Positions 38,051 to 48,577 of a DNA stretch of 64,000 nt are shown here, piece after piece. This DNA is from Microbacterium sp. Clip185 (GTDB lineage Bacteria > Actinomycetota > Actinomycetes > Actinomycetales > Microbacteriaceae), in assembly GCF_028743715.1 (NCBI RefSeq), contig NZ_CP117996.1:1054001-1118000 (forward strand). The letters are read 5' to 3'. How positions within the stretch are numbered: the first letter of the stretch is position 1; every line of letters begins with the position of its first letter. A model generated the notes under the pieces. That model was given only the letters and a program-made list of their open reading frames with translations. It made no database searches and had not been told where the DNA came from. Made by a program: the position numbers and the translations under genes.

Positions 38051-39277
38051 GTGGAAACCGCAGCACTGATCGTCGTCCTGATCATCGGACTCGCGCTCTT
38101 CTTCGACTTCACCAACGGCTTCCACGACACCGCCAACGCGATGGCCACGCCTATCGCGACGGGTGCCCTGAAGCCGAAGGTCGCCGTCCTGCTCGCGGCG
38201 GGTCTCAACCTCGTCGGCGCGTTCCTGTCGACCGAGGTCTCCAAGACGATCTCGCACGGCATCGTGCGAGAGGACCAGATCTCACCCGGAGCCTTCCTCC
38301 CGCTGATCTTCGCCGGGCTCATCGGCGCCATCACCTGGAACATGCTGACGTGGCTGCTGGGTCTTCCCTCGAGCTCGTCGCACGCGCTGTTCGGCGGTCT
38401 CATCGGCGCGACGCTGGTGGGCATCGGTGCCTATGCGATCGACTTCGGCGTCGTGCTCAGCAAGGTCATCCTCCCGGCGCTGATCGCTCCGGTGACGGCG
38501 GGGGTCATCGCCTTCGCCGCGACGAAGCTCGCGTACGCCGTGACCCGACGCTACGACGGCAAGCCGGACGGACGCGACGGGTTCCGCTGGGGGCAGATCT
38601 TCTCCTCGTCCCTCGTCGCACTCGCCCACGGCACCAACGACGCGCAGAAGACGATGGGCGTGATCACCCTCGCGCTGATCATGGCCGGCTGGCAGGATTC
38701 GGCTCACGCTGACCCCCAGCTGTGGGTCATCTTCGCCTGCGCCTTCACGATCGCTCTCGGCACGTACATGGGTGGCTGGCGCATCATCCGCACGCTCGGC
38801 AAGGGGCTCACCGACGTGAAGCCCGCGCAGGGATTCTCGGCGGAGAGCTCGACCGCCGCCACGATCCTGGCCTCCAGTGCCCTCGGCTTCGCCCTGTCGA
38901 CCACGCAGGTCGCCTCCGGCTCGGTCATCGGCTCCGGGCTCGGTCGCCGTGGCGCGAAGGTGCGCTGGCGGACGGTCGGGCGCATCACGATCGGCTGGCT
39001 GCTCACCCTTCCCGCCGCGGGCATCGTGGGTGCCGGGGCCGCGCTCATCGTCGCGTGGCTCGGCCCGTGGGGCATCGCGATCGACGCAGTGCTGGCCGTC
39101 ATCATCGTCCTCCTGCTCTTCCTGCGCTCGCGTCGTGACGAGGTGACCGCAGCCAACGCCATGAGCGAGGTCGCCGACTCCGGCCGTGCCGTCAAGGTCA
39201 AGCGCAACCCGCCCCCCACGCGTCGCCAGCGCCGCCTGGAGCGCGAGCGGGCCCGTCAGGAGAAGGGACAGCGCTGA
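38051..39277 (+). CDS. pit: Inorganic phosphate transporter, Pit family
   Basis: 408-residue low-affinity metal-phosphate symporter with about ten transmembrane helices in two inverted repeats. The family signatures FDFTNGFHDTANAMATPIATGALKP near the N-terminus and LAHGTNDAQKTMGVI in the second half are clear, with LPSSSSHALFGGLIGA between. C-terminal tail is strongly basic. GTG 38051 is chosen; a frame upstream to 37919 lacks family similarity. A TTGACC (37918) with TAAGGA 16 bases on is a possible promoter. It overlaps the next gene by one base. Confidence 0.95.
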   Translation: METAALIVVLIIGLALFFDFTNGFHDTANAMATPIATGALKPKVAVLLAAGLNLVGAFLSTEVSKTISHGIVREDQISPGAFLPLIFAGLIGAITWNMLTWLLGLPSSSSHALFGGLIGATLVGIGAYAIDFGVVLSKVILPALIAPVTAGVIAFAATKLAYAVTRRYDGKPDGRDGFRWGQIFSSSLVALAHGTNDAQKTMGVITLALIMAGWQDSAHADPQLWVIFACAFTIALGTYMGGWRIIRTLGKGLTDVKPAQGFSAESSTAATILASSALGFALSTTQVASGSVIGSGLGRRGAKVRWRTVGRITIGWLLTLPAAGIVGAGAALIVAWLGPWGIAIDAVLAVIIVLLLFLRSRRDEVTAANAMSEVADSGRAVKVKRNPPPTRRQRRLERERARQEKGQR

Positions 39278-39612
39278 TGGACGTCCAGATCGATTGGCTC
39301 GCCTTCGTGCAGGTCTTCTTCGCCGCCCTCATCGCGGCCGTCGCCGTCGTCGGGAGCTACGCTCTAGGCCTTCGGATGCTGGTGCGCGCCGGACGGGCGC
39401 CGGTGGTGGCGCCCGCGGAGTTCACCGACGCGATCACCGTCATGACCGACAAGCAGCGCGCCAAAGCCGAGAAGGCCGCGGCGAAGGCTGCCAAGCGCTC
39501 GCCGTTGACCGTCGGCCAGAAGCGGCTCGCGTTCGCCGTCGCGTGCGCGGCCTTCGGATTCTGCGCGCTGGCGGTGCTGTCCGGGCTGCTGATCATCGTG
39601 ATCGGCCACTGA
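39277..39612 (+). CDS. Small two-helix membrane protein linked to pit
   Basis: 111 residues: an N-terminal helix (about 8-30), a cytoplasmic basic/Lys-Ala-rich stretch (MTDKQRAKAEKAAAKAAKRS) and a C-terminal helix (about 84-108). Its ATG shares a base with the pit stop (TGATG), so the two are made together and it may be an accessory of the phosphate transporter. No family recognised. Confidence 0.75.
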   Translation: MDVQIDWLAFVQVFFAALIAAVAVVGSYALGLRMLVRAGRAPVVAPAEFTDAITVMTDKQRAKAEKAAAKAAKRSPLTVGQKRLAFAVACAAFGFCALAVLSGLLIIVIGH

Positions 39613-39652
39613 TCGCCGCGTCGGCGTCGGCGGCCGGTCCTAGGGTGGCCGT

Positions 39653-40570
39653 ATGAGTGCCGCATCCGCCGCCGTGCAGTTCGGGCAGCATCCGCCCGCT
39701 CTGCGAACGATCGTCCACCTGAGCGACACGCACTTCCTCGCGGGCAACGCGCCCCTGGGCGGGCGCTACGACACGCTCGCGAACCTGCGGCGCACGGTGG
39801 CCGCGATCGATCGCACCCGCATCCGTCCCGATGCCGTGGTGTGCACGGGCGACCTCACCGACCTGGGCGAGCCCGAGGCCTACCGGGCGCTGCGCGAGGT
39901 GCTGGAGCCTGCCGCCGACCGATGGGGCGCGCCGCTGGTGTGGGTGGCAGGCAACCACGACGAACGGGCGCCGCTGCGCACCGAACTGCTGGATGCTGCG
40001 GCGAGCGACGAGCCCGTCACCGCCGTCCACGACCTCGACGGCCTCCGCCTAGTGGTGCTCGATTCCACCGTGCCGGGCTGGCATCACGGCGAGATCGACG
40101 ACGCGCAGCTGGCGTGGCTCGCCGATGTCCTGGCGACCCCCGCGCCACTGGGGACGCTCCTGGCGCTTCACCACCCGCCGCTACCCAGCCACATCCCGTT
40201 CTTCGACATTCTCGAGCTGCGCGATCAGCACCGGCTGGCCGGCGTCGTGCGCGGCAGCGACGTGCGCGGCATCCTCGCCGGGCACCTCCACCACTCGACC
40301 TCCGGCACGTTCGCGGGAGTGCCCGTGAGTGTCGCGGCCGCCACCTGTTACACGATGGATCTGGCGCGCCCCGCGGACCAGGTCAACGGCATGGATGCGG
40401 GGCAGTCGTTCCACCTCGTTCACGTCTACGACGACACCGTCACGCACGCCGTCGTTCCTGTCGTCGACGCCGAGACGGCCGACTTCTTCACGCCGGAGTG
40501 GGTGGGGGAGATGGCCGCTCTCAGCCCCGCGGAGCGACTCGAGGCCTTCTCTCGCAAACGCCCGCGCTGA
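39653..40570 (+). CDS. Metallophosphoesterase (CpdA/Icc-like)
   Basis: 305-residue binuclear metallophosphoesterase. The metal motifs occur in order: SDTHF (Asp25, His27), GDLTD, GNHDE, LHHPP and GHLHHST. Such proteins hydrolyse cyclic nucleotides or other phosphodiesters; the natural substrate cannot be told from sequence. ATG 39653 follows TAGGGT (39641-39646) by six bases, predicting a leaderless transcript. Confidence 0.88.
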   Translation: MSAASAAVQFGQHPPALRTIVHLSDTHFLAGNAPLGGRYDTLANLRRTVAAIDRTRIRPDAVVCTGDLTDLGEPEAYRALREVLEPAADRWGAPLVWVAGNHDERAPLRTELLDAAASDEPVTAVHDLDGLRLVVLDSTVPGWHHGEIDDAQLAWLADVLATPAPLGTLLALHHPPLPSHIPFFDILELRDQHRLAGVVRGSDVRGILAGHLHHSTSGTFAGVPVSVAAATCYTMDLARPADQVNGMDAGQSFHLVHVYDDTVTHAVVPVVDAETADFFTPEWVGEMAALSPAERLEAFSRKRPR

Positions 40571-40685
40571 CGCTCGCCGCCGGGGAGGTTGTCGCCCGCG
40601 GGGTGTACGCCGTGTCCGGTGGCATGCGCGGGTACGGCGATTAGGCTCGGTGAGGCAATCGGCCGACGACCCACAAGGACAACGC

Positions 40686-42149
<1,464 letters not shown>

Positions 42150-42226
42150 GTGTCGCCCGTGCGCCCACGCGGTGCAGCCGATAGCGTCGGAGCGCGCACC
42201 GTGCCCGCGCCGAATCAGGAGGAATC

Positions 42227-42697
42227 ATGACCGACCCGACCGGATCGCCCGAGAACACTTCGCCGGTGCCGCCGGCCTACCCCGCCGCGCCCCCGGCGTA
42301 TCCGACGGCGCCCGCGGCCTCCTCCGAGGTGCCTCCGGCCTATCCGACCGCGCCGCCCGCAGCCGGCCCGGTTCCCGGCCAGCCTGCACCCGGCGCCCCG
42401 GTGCCCGGCAAGACGCTCGGCATCGTGGCGCTCATCCTGGCCTTCGTCGCGCAGCTGTTCGGTCTCATCCTCGGCATCGTGGCTCTCGTGCAGAGCCGCA
42501 AGGCGGGGGTGCGCAACCTCCCCGCTCTCTGGGCCATCATCGTCAGCTCCGTCCTCATGGTGATCGGGATCATCGTGGGGATCATCGTCATCGTGAGCTT
42601 CGTGAGCCTCATCGACCAGGCGACGCAGTACTGCCTGGAGAACCCCGGCGGCTCCTACCAGATCAACGGCGTGACGCAGTCCTGCCCCGCAGGCTGA
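42227..42697 (+). CDS. DUF4190-type membrane protein with proline-rich N-terminus
   Basis: 156 residues. Residues 1-58 are Pro/Ala/Tyr-rich with PPAYP repeats; two transmembrane helices follow (about 63-85 and 100-122) separated by a short loop containing SRKAG, the DUF4190 pattern; a short extracytoplasmic tail ends with two cysteines (QYCLEN, QSCPAG). Function unknown. AGGAGG precedes the ATG. A strong bidirectional terminator follows 15 bases after the stop. Confidence 0.75.
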   Translation: MTDPTGSPENTSPVPPAYPAAPPAYPTAPAASSEVPPAYPTAPPAAGPVPGQPAPGAPVPGKTLGIVALILAFVAQLFGLILGIVALVQSRKAGVRNLPALWAIIVSSVLMVIGIIVGIIVIVSFVSLIDQATQYCLENPGGSYQINGVTQSCPAG

Positions 42698-42711
42698 GTC
42701 GATCTGAAACG

Positions 42712-42750
42712 ACGACGATGGCCCCCAGTTGCTCTGGGGGCCATCGTCGT
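42712..42750. terminator. Bidirectional terminator between DUF4190 and FAH genes
   Basis: Perfect 17-bp stem (42712-42728 with 42734-42750) and five-base loop between convergent genes; the right arm abuts the FAH stop codon. Confidence 0.85.
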
Positions 42751-43620
42751 TCAGTCCAGGATGCGGCAGTGCGTGGTCAGCGCGCCGATGCCGTCGATGC
42801 CGACGGTGACCGTCGAGCGGTCGCGCAGGAAGATCTGCGGGTCGCGGGAGTAGCCGGCGCCGCCCGGGCTGCCGGTGGAGATCAGCGTCCCCGGCAGCAG
42901 CGTGACCGACTGGGAGAGGTGGGACACCAGGGTGGATACGGGCCGGATCATCTGCCCCGTCGACGCATCCTGCACGGTGTGGCCGTCCACGACCGTCCAG
43001 ATGTGAAGGTCCTGCGGGTCGGGCACTTCATCGGCGGTCACGACGAAGGGGCCGGTGGGGGTGAAACCGTCGAACGACTTGCAGCGCGACCACTGCGCCT
43101 CGGAGAACTGGATGTCGCGCGCCGTGACGTCGTTGACGACGGTGTAGCCCCACACGTGCTCGAGGGCCTTCTCTGCCGGGACGTTCTTCGCGGGGCGGCC
43201 GATGATGACACCGAGCTCCGCCTCGTAGTCGACGGACTCGCTGAGGCTGCGCGGCCAGCTCGTGGTCTGCTCGTGCCCGGTGAGGGAGTTCGGCCACAGC
43301 ACGAAGACCGTCGGGGTCTGGTCGGTCTTGAGGCCCAGCTCACCCGAGTGGGCGGCGTAGTTGAGTCCGACCGCGAGGATCACGGGTGGCGCGAGAACCG
43401 CCGAGGCGAACTGCGTTCCCGCAAACCCGAAGCGCTCCAGTTCGGGCGATGCCGCGGCGTCCCGCACGCGATCGAGCAACTCGTCCCCGCCCAGGATGAG
43501 CTGCTCGAGCGTTCTCGGGGCGTCGGGGAAGAGGTCGTCGACGAAGGCGGCCGAGTCCTCGTCGACGACGACGAGTCTCGGCTCCGGATTCGCAGCGGTG
43601 CGGAGGTGGGCGAAGCGCAT
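42751..43620 (-). CDS. Fumarylacetoacetate hydrolase-family protein
   Basis: 289 residues of the FAH superfamily, which hydrolyse or decarboxylate C-C bonds in beta-diketo acids of aromatic catabolism. The core GLNYAAHSGELG, metal-binding DYEAELGVIIGR, and GYTVVNDVTARD are diagnostic; GSPGGAGYSRDPQIFLRDRS closes the active site. The substrate cannot be told. ATG 43620 is used; TAGCGT on the minus strand lies seven bases upstream. An in-frame GTG at 43629 is an alternative. Diverges from the PrsW gene with 38 bp between starts. Confidence 0.88.
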   Translation of the reverse strand: MRFAHLRTAANPEPRLVVVDEDSAAFVDDLFPDAPRTLEQLILGGDELLDRVRDAAASPELERFGFAGTQFASAVLAPPVILAVGLNYAAHSGELGLKTDQTPTVFVLWPNSLTGHEQTTSWPRSLSESVDYEAELGVIIGRPAKNVPAEKALEHVWGYTVVNDVTARDIQFSEAQWSRCKSFDGFTPTGPFVVTADEVPDPQDLHIWTVVDGHTVQDASTGQMIRPVSTLVSHLSQSVTLLPGTLISTGSPGGAGYSRDPQIFLRDRSTVTVGIDGIGALTTHCRILD

Positions 43621-43658
43621 GACCTCCACGCTACCGGCGGCGACCGTAGGCTGAGGGA

Positions 43659-44864
43659 ATGACGACCCCCGACGGCCGCCCGACTCTCACCCCGCCGGCC
43701 TTCGATTCCGCTCTTGCGCAGCCGGTTCATGCCGTCCCCGCGCCGATTGCGGCGCCCGCCACGTCGCAGCCGCCGGTCGGTGCGCCGGTTCGGCGGGCGT
43801 GGGGCCTCTACATCTGGGTCGGCGCGCTGCTCGTGGTTCTGCTGGTGGTGCTCGTCGGCTACTTCCTGGAGGCGATCGGCCCGGTCGCCTCGCTCCTGGG
43901 GGCGATCCTCGCGCTTCTCCCGCTGGCGGGCGTGCTGTGGGTCCTGCGCATCGTCGACCGCTGGGAGCCGGAGCCCAGAGGTCTGGTGATCCTCGCGCTC
44001 GGTTGGGGAGCCATCGCTGCCGTGGCGCTGGCTCTCGGTGTCGATCTCGTGCTGCTGCTCGCCTTCGGTCGCGACGACTCGCCGTTCGCGCTCCTGCTGC
44101 AGTCGGTCGTGCAGGCGCCGGTCGTCGAGGAGATCGGCAAGGGTCTCGGGGTGCTTCTCATCTTCGCGGCCGCTCGACGCTTCTTCGACGGGCCCGTGGA
44201 CGGCATCGTGTACGGCGGGCTGATCGGTGCGGGATTCGCCTTCACGGAGAACATCCAGTACTTCGCGAGCGCCTTCATCGAAGGCGGCTTCACCCAAGCC
44301 TCCGCGACGTTCTTCGTGCGCGGCATCCTCTCGCCGTTCGCTCACGTCATGTTCACCGCGGTCACCGGCTTCGCACTCGGCCTCGCAGCGCGGCGCGGCG
44401 TCCGTCTCGGCGGCGCGCTCGGACCGTGGCTCCTGGGGCTCGTCGGGGCCATCGCGCTGCACGCGCTGTGGAACGGCTCCGCGCTCCTCGGCGACTTCTT
44501 CGCACTGTACGCCGTGCTGCAGGTTCCTCTCTTCGTGATCTTCGTGGTCGCGATCGTGCTGCTGCGGCGTGAGGAGGCTCGCCTGACGCGGGCGCGGCTG
44601 GGTGAGTACGCGGCTGTCGGCTGGTTCACCCCTCAAGAGGTCGACATGCTCGCGACCGCCGCAGGGCGCCGCACCGCTCTCGCCTGGGCGCGTACGCTCA
44701 CCGGCGACCGGGTACCGATCATGCGGACCTTCATCGCCGACGCGACCGCGCTCGCGGCGGCGAGGCAGCGCGCGATCAGCGGAAGAGACCCGCGAGCGAG
44801 CGCGGAAGAGGCCGCGTTGCTCCAGCGCACGGTTGCCGCTCGCGCAGCCCTGTTCGCGCTCTGA
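43659..44864 (+). CDS. PrsW-family intramembrane metalloprotease
   Basis: 401 residues, about eight transmembrane helices after a Pro/Ala-rich cytoplasmic N-terminus (1-47). The family motifs are present: VVEEIGKG with Glu157-Glu158, FAFTENIQY, and HVMF/HALWN histidines later in the membrane. PrsW relatives cut anti-sigma factors or other membrane proteins; the target here is unknown. A soluble C-terminal tail (about 305-401) is helical. ATG 43659 follows TAGGCT (43647-43652) by six bases. Confidence 0.87.
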   Translation: MTTPDGRPTLTPPAFDSALAQPVHAVPAPIAAPATSQPPVGAPVRRAWGLYIWVGALLVVLLVVLVGYFLEAIGPVASLLGAILALLPLAGVLWVLRIVDRWEPEPRGLVILALGWGAIAAVALALGVDLVLLLAFGRDDSPFALLLQSVVQAPVVEEIGKGLGVLLIFAAARRFFDGPVDGIVYGGLIGAGFAFTENIQYFASAFIEGGFTQASATFFVRGILSPFAHVMFTAVTGFALGLAARRGVRLGGALGPWLLGLVGAIALHALWNGSALLGDFFALYAVLQVPLFVIFVVAIVLLRREEARLTRARLGEYAAVGWFTPQEVDMLATAAGRRTALAWARTLTGDRVPIMRTFIADATALAAARQRAISGRDPRASAEEAALLQRTVAARAALFAL

Positions 44865-44938
44865 GGCCGGACGTCATCTGAGCGAAACACCGCGTCGCTA
44901 TCGTGAACCGACCAGTTCACTCGACGTCAGGAGCGTCC

Positions 44939-45937
44939 ATGGCCGACTCGGCCCTCCGCGATCTCGCCGCCCTTCCCAAGGGGCATCTCCACGTCCATCT
45001 CGAGGCGGCCATGAGGCCCGCGACGCTCGCCGAGCTGGCCGAGGAGATGTCGGTCGAGATCCCGCCGGTATCCGGATTCTCCGGCTTCACGGCGTTCGCC
45101 GACATGTACCAGGGGCTGCTCGCCGTCCTGGCGCGTCCGGAGAACCTCGTACGGTTGATCGATGAGGCGGTGGCGGATGCGGCATCCGACGGCGCGGTCT
45201 ACGTCGAGTTCGGCGTGAGCCCCCAGTTCTATCTCGAGGCCTTCGGGACCATCGAAGCGGCGCTGGACGCGCATCTCGACGCCGTTCGCATCGCGGGCGA
45301 GCGTCACGGCGTCGAGGTGGGGCTCATGGTCACGGTCGATCGCACCGAGTCCCTCGACGAGGCGATCGCGCTCGCGAAGGCGGCGGCGGCACGCGCCGGT
45401 CTTGGTGTCGTGTCCCTCGGGCTCGCGAACGAGGAGCGAGGCTATCCCGCCGCCGACTTCGCCCCCGCATTCGACATCGCCCGCGCCGCGGGCCTGCAGT
45501 CCGCCCCGCACGCGGGCGAGCTGGTGGGTCCTGAATCGGTCTGGCAGGCCATCGACGACCTGGGCGCCGCGCGGGTGCTGCACGGAGTGCGGGCGATCGA
45601 GGATCCCGCGCTCGTGGCCGAGCTGGCACGGCGCGGGATCTGCCTCGACACCTGCCCCACCTCCAACCTGCTGCTGGACGTCGTCGACGACCTCGCCCGT
45701 CATCCGCTTCCGCAGTTGCTGGATGCGGGAGTGCGGTGCTCCATCAACGCGGACGACCCGATCCTGTTCGGCCCCGGCATCCTCGACGAGTACGTCGTCG
45801 CGCGCGAGCAGATCGGCCTGACGGACCGCCAGCTCGCCGCGTGCGCGTGGAGCTCCATCGAGACGACGCTCGCCGGCGACGCGCTCAAGGCGCGTGCGAA
45901 GGCCGACATCGAGGCGTGGCTGGGGGAAGCGCTGTGA
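44939..45937 (+). CDS. add: Adenosine deaminase family protein
   Basis: 332-residue zinc TIM-barrel hydrolase. The first metal motif HLHVHLE places His18 and His20; HAGE supplies the next His and catalytic Glu; SINADDP provides the final Asp ligands. Length and motifs fit adenosine deaminase, though the related adenine deaminase cannot be fully excluded. CAGGAG precedes ATG 44939 by five bases; a GTG at 44903 would add 12 residues without family similarity and overlaps a -10-like TATCGT. The stop overlaps the GTG of the flavin monooxygenase. Confidence 0.85.
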   Translation: MADSALRDLAALPKGHLHVHLEAAMRPATLAELAEEMSVEIPPVSGFSGFTAFADMYQGLLAVLARPENLVRLIDEAVADAASDGAVYVEFGVSPQFYLEAFGTIEAALDAHLDAVRIAGERHGVEVGLMVTVDRTESLDEAIALAKAAAARAGLGVVSLGLANEERGYPAADFAPAFDIARAAGLQSAPHAGELVGPESVWQAIDDLGAARVLHGVRAIEDPALVAELARRGICLDTCPTSNLLLDVVDDLARHPLPQLLDAGVRCSINADDPILFGPGILDEYVVAREQIGLTDRQLAACAWSSIETTLAGDALKARAKADIEAWLGEAL

Positions 45938-47331
45938 CGAATCTCCACTTCGGCGTCTTCGAGGTCTACGCGCCGCAGGTCGGCGGCACCTACAGCTGGG
46001 CTCACCCGCTCTGCGACGCTGCGGACTACCTCGACCCGGAGCGCTGGGTGCGCATGGCGAAGATCATGGACCGCACCGGCTACGACTTCCTCTTCTTCGC
46101 CGACGGCTTCGGCTATCCGATGCAGAACGGTGACATCAGTGCCGCGTGTCTGTCGGCGGCCATCAACTTCTCCGGCCTCGACCCGTCGACGATCATCCCG
46201 ATCCTCGCCCGCGAGACCGAGAATCTGGGCTTCGTCGTGACGGCGACGACGGGCATGGACCACCCCCTGCCGCTGTCGCGGCGCTTCAGCACCCTCGACC
46301 ATCTCACCCGCGGTCGCATCGGGTGGAACGTCGTGACGGGTGCCTCGCAGAACGCCGTCGCGGAGCTATTCGGGCACCCGGAGATGGTGGCGCACGATAC
46401 GCGATACGAGATGGCCGAGGAGTACGTGTCGCTCGCGCGCAGCTACTGGGAGCACTCGTGGGACGACGATGCGCTCGTCGCGGACGCGGCCTCCGGCGTC
46501 TACATCGACCCGTCCCGCATCCATCGCACCCAGTTCGAGGGAGCCCACTACCGCTCGCGCGGGTACTTCGGCGCCCCTCCGTCGCCGCAGCGCACGCCGG
46601 TGATCTTCCAGGCCGGTACATCTCCGAAGGGGCGCGCGCTCGCGGCCTCGCATGCCGAGGGGGTGTTCGTTCAGGCCACGACGCCCGAGCACACGGCGGC
46701 GGCCGTCGCCGACATCCGTCGCCGTGCCGCCGAAGCGGGGCGTGATCCCGGCGACATCCGCATCATGGCCGGGCTCACGGCGATCGTCGACGAGACGCAG
46801 GCCGGTGCCGAGCAGCTCTGGCGCGAGTTCCACGGCATGCAGTCGGACGAGGTCGTGGCGGCGCTCTACGCCGGGAACACCGGCATCGATCTGCTGACGC
46901 TCGATCCGGACAAGACCCTCGCCGAGGTCGTGGCGGCCGGTGGGATCGTCGGTCAGATGGGCACGAGCAACATCGAGCGCTTCCTCGGTCGCGACGGTGC
47001 CCCGGCGCCGACCGTGCGACAGATCCTGGATGACCTGCGCGGCAAGGGCACGCGCGGATTCCGGATCGTGGGGGATGCGGAGCACGTCGCAGACCGCGTG
47101 GAGGAGCTGGCCGAGAAGACGGGCCTCGACGGATTCCTCTTCGAGCCGGTGTTCGGAACGCGCGATGTCGAAGCGTTCGGGGAGCTGGTGCTCCCGCGCC
47201 TTCGGGACCGCGGCCTTCTGCCCGAGCCCGCCGGTCCGACGCTGCGCGAGCGGATGCGGGAGCGCCCCGGCGCCCGTCTGGAGCGGGCGGGAAAAGACTC
47301 AGCGCCCGGTGCCGCGGCGATGCCTGCGTGA
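45934..47331 (+). CDS. LLM-class FMN-dependent monooxygenase (NtaA/SnaA/DszA type)
   Basis: 465-residue luciferase-like flavin monooxygenase of the two-component group that needs FMNH2 from a separate reductase. Typical blocks: TYSWAHPLCDAADYLDPERWVRMAKIMDRTGYDFLFFAD-like start, GRIGWNVVTGASQNAV, HRTQFEGAHYRSRGYFGAPPSPQ, QAGTSPKGR. Relatives attack nitrilotriacetate, dibenzothiophene sulfone or pristinamycin precursors; the substrate here is unknown. GTG 45934 overlaps the adenosine deaminase stop, an unusual partnership. No reductase adjoins it, but one is encoded at 59750. Confidence 0.88.
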   Translation: MTNLHFGVFEVYAPQVGGTYSWAHPLCDAADYLDPERWVRMAKIMDRTGYDFLFFADGFGYPMQNGDISAACLSAAINFSGLDPSTIIPILARETENLGFVVTATTGMDHPLPLSRRFSTLDHLTRGRIGWNVVTGASQNAVAELFGHPEMVAHDTRYEMAEEYVSLARSYWEHSWDDDALVADAASGVYIDPSRIHRTQFEGAHYRSRGYFGAPPSPQRTPVIFQAGTSPKGRALAASHAEGVFVQATTPEHTAAAVADIRRRAAEAGRDPGDIRIMAGLTAIVDETQAGAEQLWREFHGMQSDEVVAALYAGNTGIDLLTLDPDKTLAEVVAAGGIVGQMGTSNIERFLGRDGAPAPTVRQILDDLRGKGTRGFRIVGDAEHVADRVEELAEKTGLDGFLFEPVFGTRDVEAFGELVLPRLRDRGLLPEPAGPTLRERMRERPGARLERAGKDSAPGAAAMPA

Positions 47332-47437
47332 CTCCCGAGCGCTGAGTTGTTCTGATGCCAGGATCCACCCGTCGCCGGATGCTGTCAAGAGGATCCGCCG
47401 CGGCTCGCGGGCCGCGCCGACGTGCTTGGATGGAGAC

Positions 47438-47806
47438 ATGACTGACAACCGCACGAAGCCCGAGTTCGACGCTCCCGCAGGGCCCGCTCCCACCGAGCTC
47501 GTCATCCGCGACATCATCGTCGGAGACGGAGAAGAGGCGAAGCCGGGCGACAACGTCACGGTGCACTACGCCGGCGTCGAGTACGAGTCCGGCGAAGAGT
47601 TCGACTCCTCCTGGGGCCGTGGTGAGAGCATCCAGTTCCCGCTGCGCGGTCTCATCCAGGGCTGGCAGGACGGCATCCCGGGCATGAAGGTCGGCGGTCG
47701 ACGCGAGCTCGTGATCCCGCCGCACCTCGCGTACGGCCCCGCCGGCGGCCACTTCCTCGGGGGCAAGACGCTCATCTTCATCATCGACCTGCTGAAGGTC
47801 GGCTGA
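47438..47806 (+). CDS. FKBP-type peptidyl-prolyl isomerase
   Basis: 122-residue single-domain cytoplasmic FKBP. The fold is clear: VTVHYAGVEYESGEEFDSSWGRG, PLRGLIQGWQDGIPGMKVGGRRELVIPPHLAYG, then a C-terminal strand LIFIIDLLKV; Tyr, Asp, Trp and Tyr pocket residues are retained. No signal peptide. ATG has GGAG six bases upstream. A rho-independent terminator follows ten bases after the stop. Confidence 0.95.
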   Translation: MTDNRTKPEFDAPAGPAPTELVIRDIIVGDGEEAKPGDNVTVHYAGVEYESGEEFDSSWGRGESIQFPLRGLIQGWQDGIPGMKVGGRRELVIPPHLAYGPAGGHFLGGKTLIFIIDLLKVG

Positions 47807-47816
47807 CACGATCTCT

Positions 47817-47846
47817 CGAAGGGCCCCGGGCATCCGGGGCCCTTCG
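47817..47846 (+). terminator. Terminator after the FKBP gene
   Basis: 13-bp GC-rich stem (47817-47829 with 47834-47846), loop GCAT, followed by TCGTTGTT. Confidence 0.85.
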
Positions 47847-47897
47847 TCGTTGTTCCACCGGAAATTCTTAAGACTCTCGTCAGAATTTTGCATTCAG

Positions 47898-47911
47898 GGG
47901 AATACGTTCCC
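47898..47911. promoter_or_regulatory. Small palindrome in the AT-rich yceI upstream region
   Basis: GGGAATACGTTCCC (5-bp arms, 4-base centre) lies 62 bp before the YceI start in a locally AT-rich promoter region. Possible operator; factor unknown. Confidence 0.3.
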
Positions 47912-47972
47912 GTGGGATGCGGTTGACTGGACTCGACGCCGCGAAACGCGCGGCCCTGGTTTTGGAGCGAAC

Positions 47973-48533
47973 ATGACCGACACGAACGCAATCGAGATCC
48001 CCGGATACAAGGCCGGCACCTGGACGCTGGACGCCTCGCACAGCGAGGTCACCTTCGCGGTGCGCCACATGATGATCTCGAAGGTGCGCGGCACCTTCGG
48101 TGTGAAGAGCGCCACGATCATCGCCCCGGAGAACCCGCTCGAGGCCAAGGTCGAGGCCACGGTGGATGTCGCCTCGATCGACACCAAGGATGAGGGCCGC
48201 GACGGCCACCTGCGTTCGGCCGACTTCTTCGACGTCGAGAACTACCCCACGATGAGCTTCGTCTCGACGGGTGTCCGCTATGAGAAGGGCGACTTCCTCG
48301 TGGACGGCGACCTGACCATCAAGGACGTCACCAAGCCCGTCACGTTCGAGCTCGAGTTCGGCGGCTTCGGCACCGACCCGTGGGGCAACTACAAGGCCGG
48401 CGCCACGGCCAAGACGGTCATCAACCGTGAGGAGTTCGGCCTCACCTGGAACGCCGCGCTCGAGACCGGCGGCGTGCTCGTCGGCAAGGACGTCACGATC
48501 GAGCTCGACCTGCAGGGCACGGTCGCGGCCTGA
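47973..48533 (+). CDS. YceI-family lipocalin-like protein
   Basis: 186 residues with the YceI beta-barrel that in other bacteria binds polyisoprenoids: TWTLDASHSEVTFAVRHMMISKVRGTF, SADFFDVENYPTMSFVS, GDLTIKDVTKPV, and the C-terminal EFGLTWNAALETGGVLVGKDV are all diagnostic. No signal peptide, so probably cytoplasmic, unlike E. coli YceI. TTTTGGAG precedes ATG 47973. Ends at a perfect palindromic terminator. Confidence 0.92.
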   Translation: MTDTNAIEIPGYKAGTWTLDASHSEVTFAVRHMMISKVRGTFGVKSATIIAPENPLEAKVEATVDVASIDTKDEGRDGHLRSADFFDVENYPTMSFVSTGVRYEKGDFLVDGDLTIKDVTKPVTFELEFGGFGTDPWGNYKAGATAKTVINREEFGLTWNAALETGGVLVGKDVTIELDLQGTVAA

Positions 48534-48539
48534 TCGCGC

Positions 48540-48577
48540 ACGAAGGGGACGGATGCGGCCGCATCCGTCCCCTTCGT
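48540..48577. terminator. Perfect 38-base palindrome, bidirectional terminator
   Basis: Nineteen-base arms with no mismatch join exactly at 48558/48559, between the convergent YceI and EamA genes. The centre is GGATGCGG/CCGCATCC, an inverted pair of the over-represented octamer. Confidence 0.85.
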
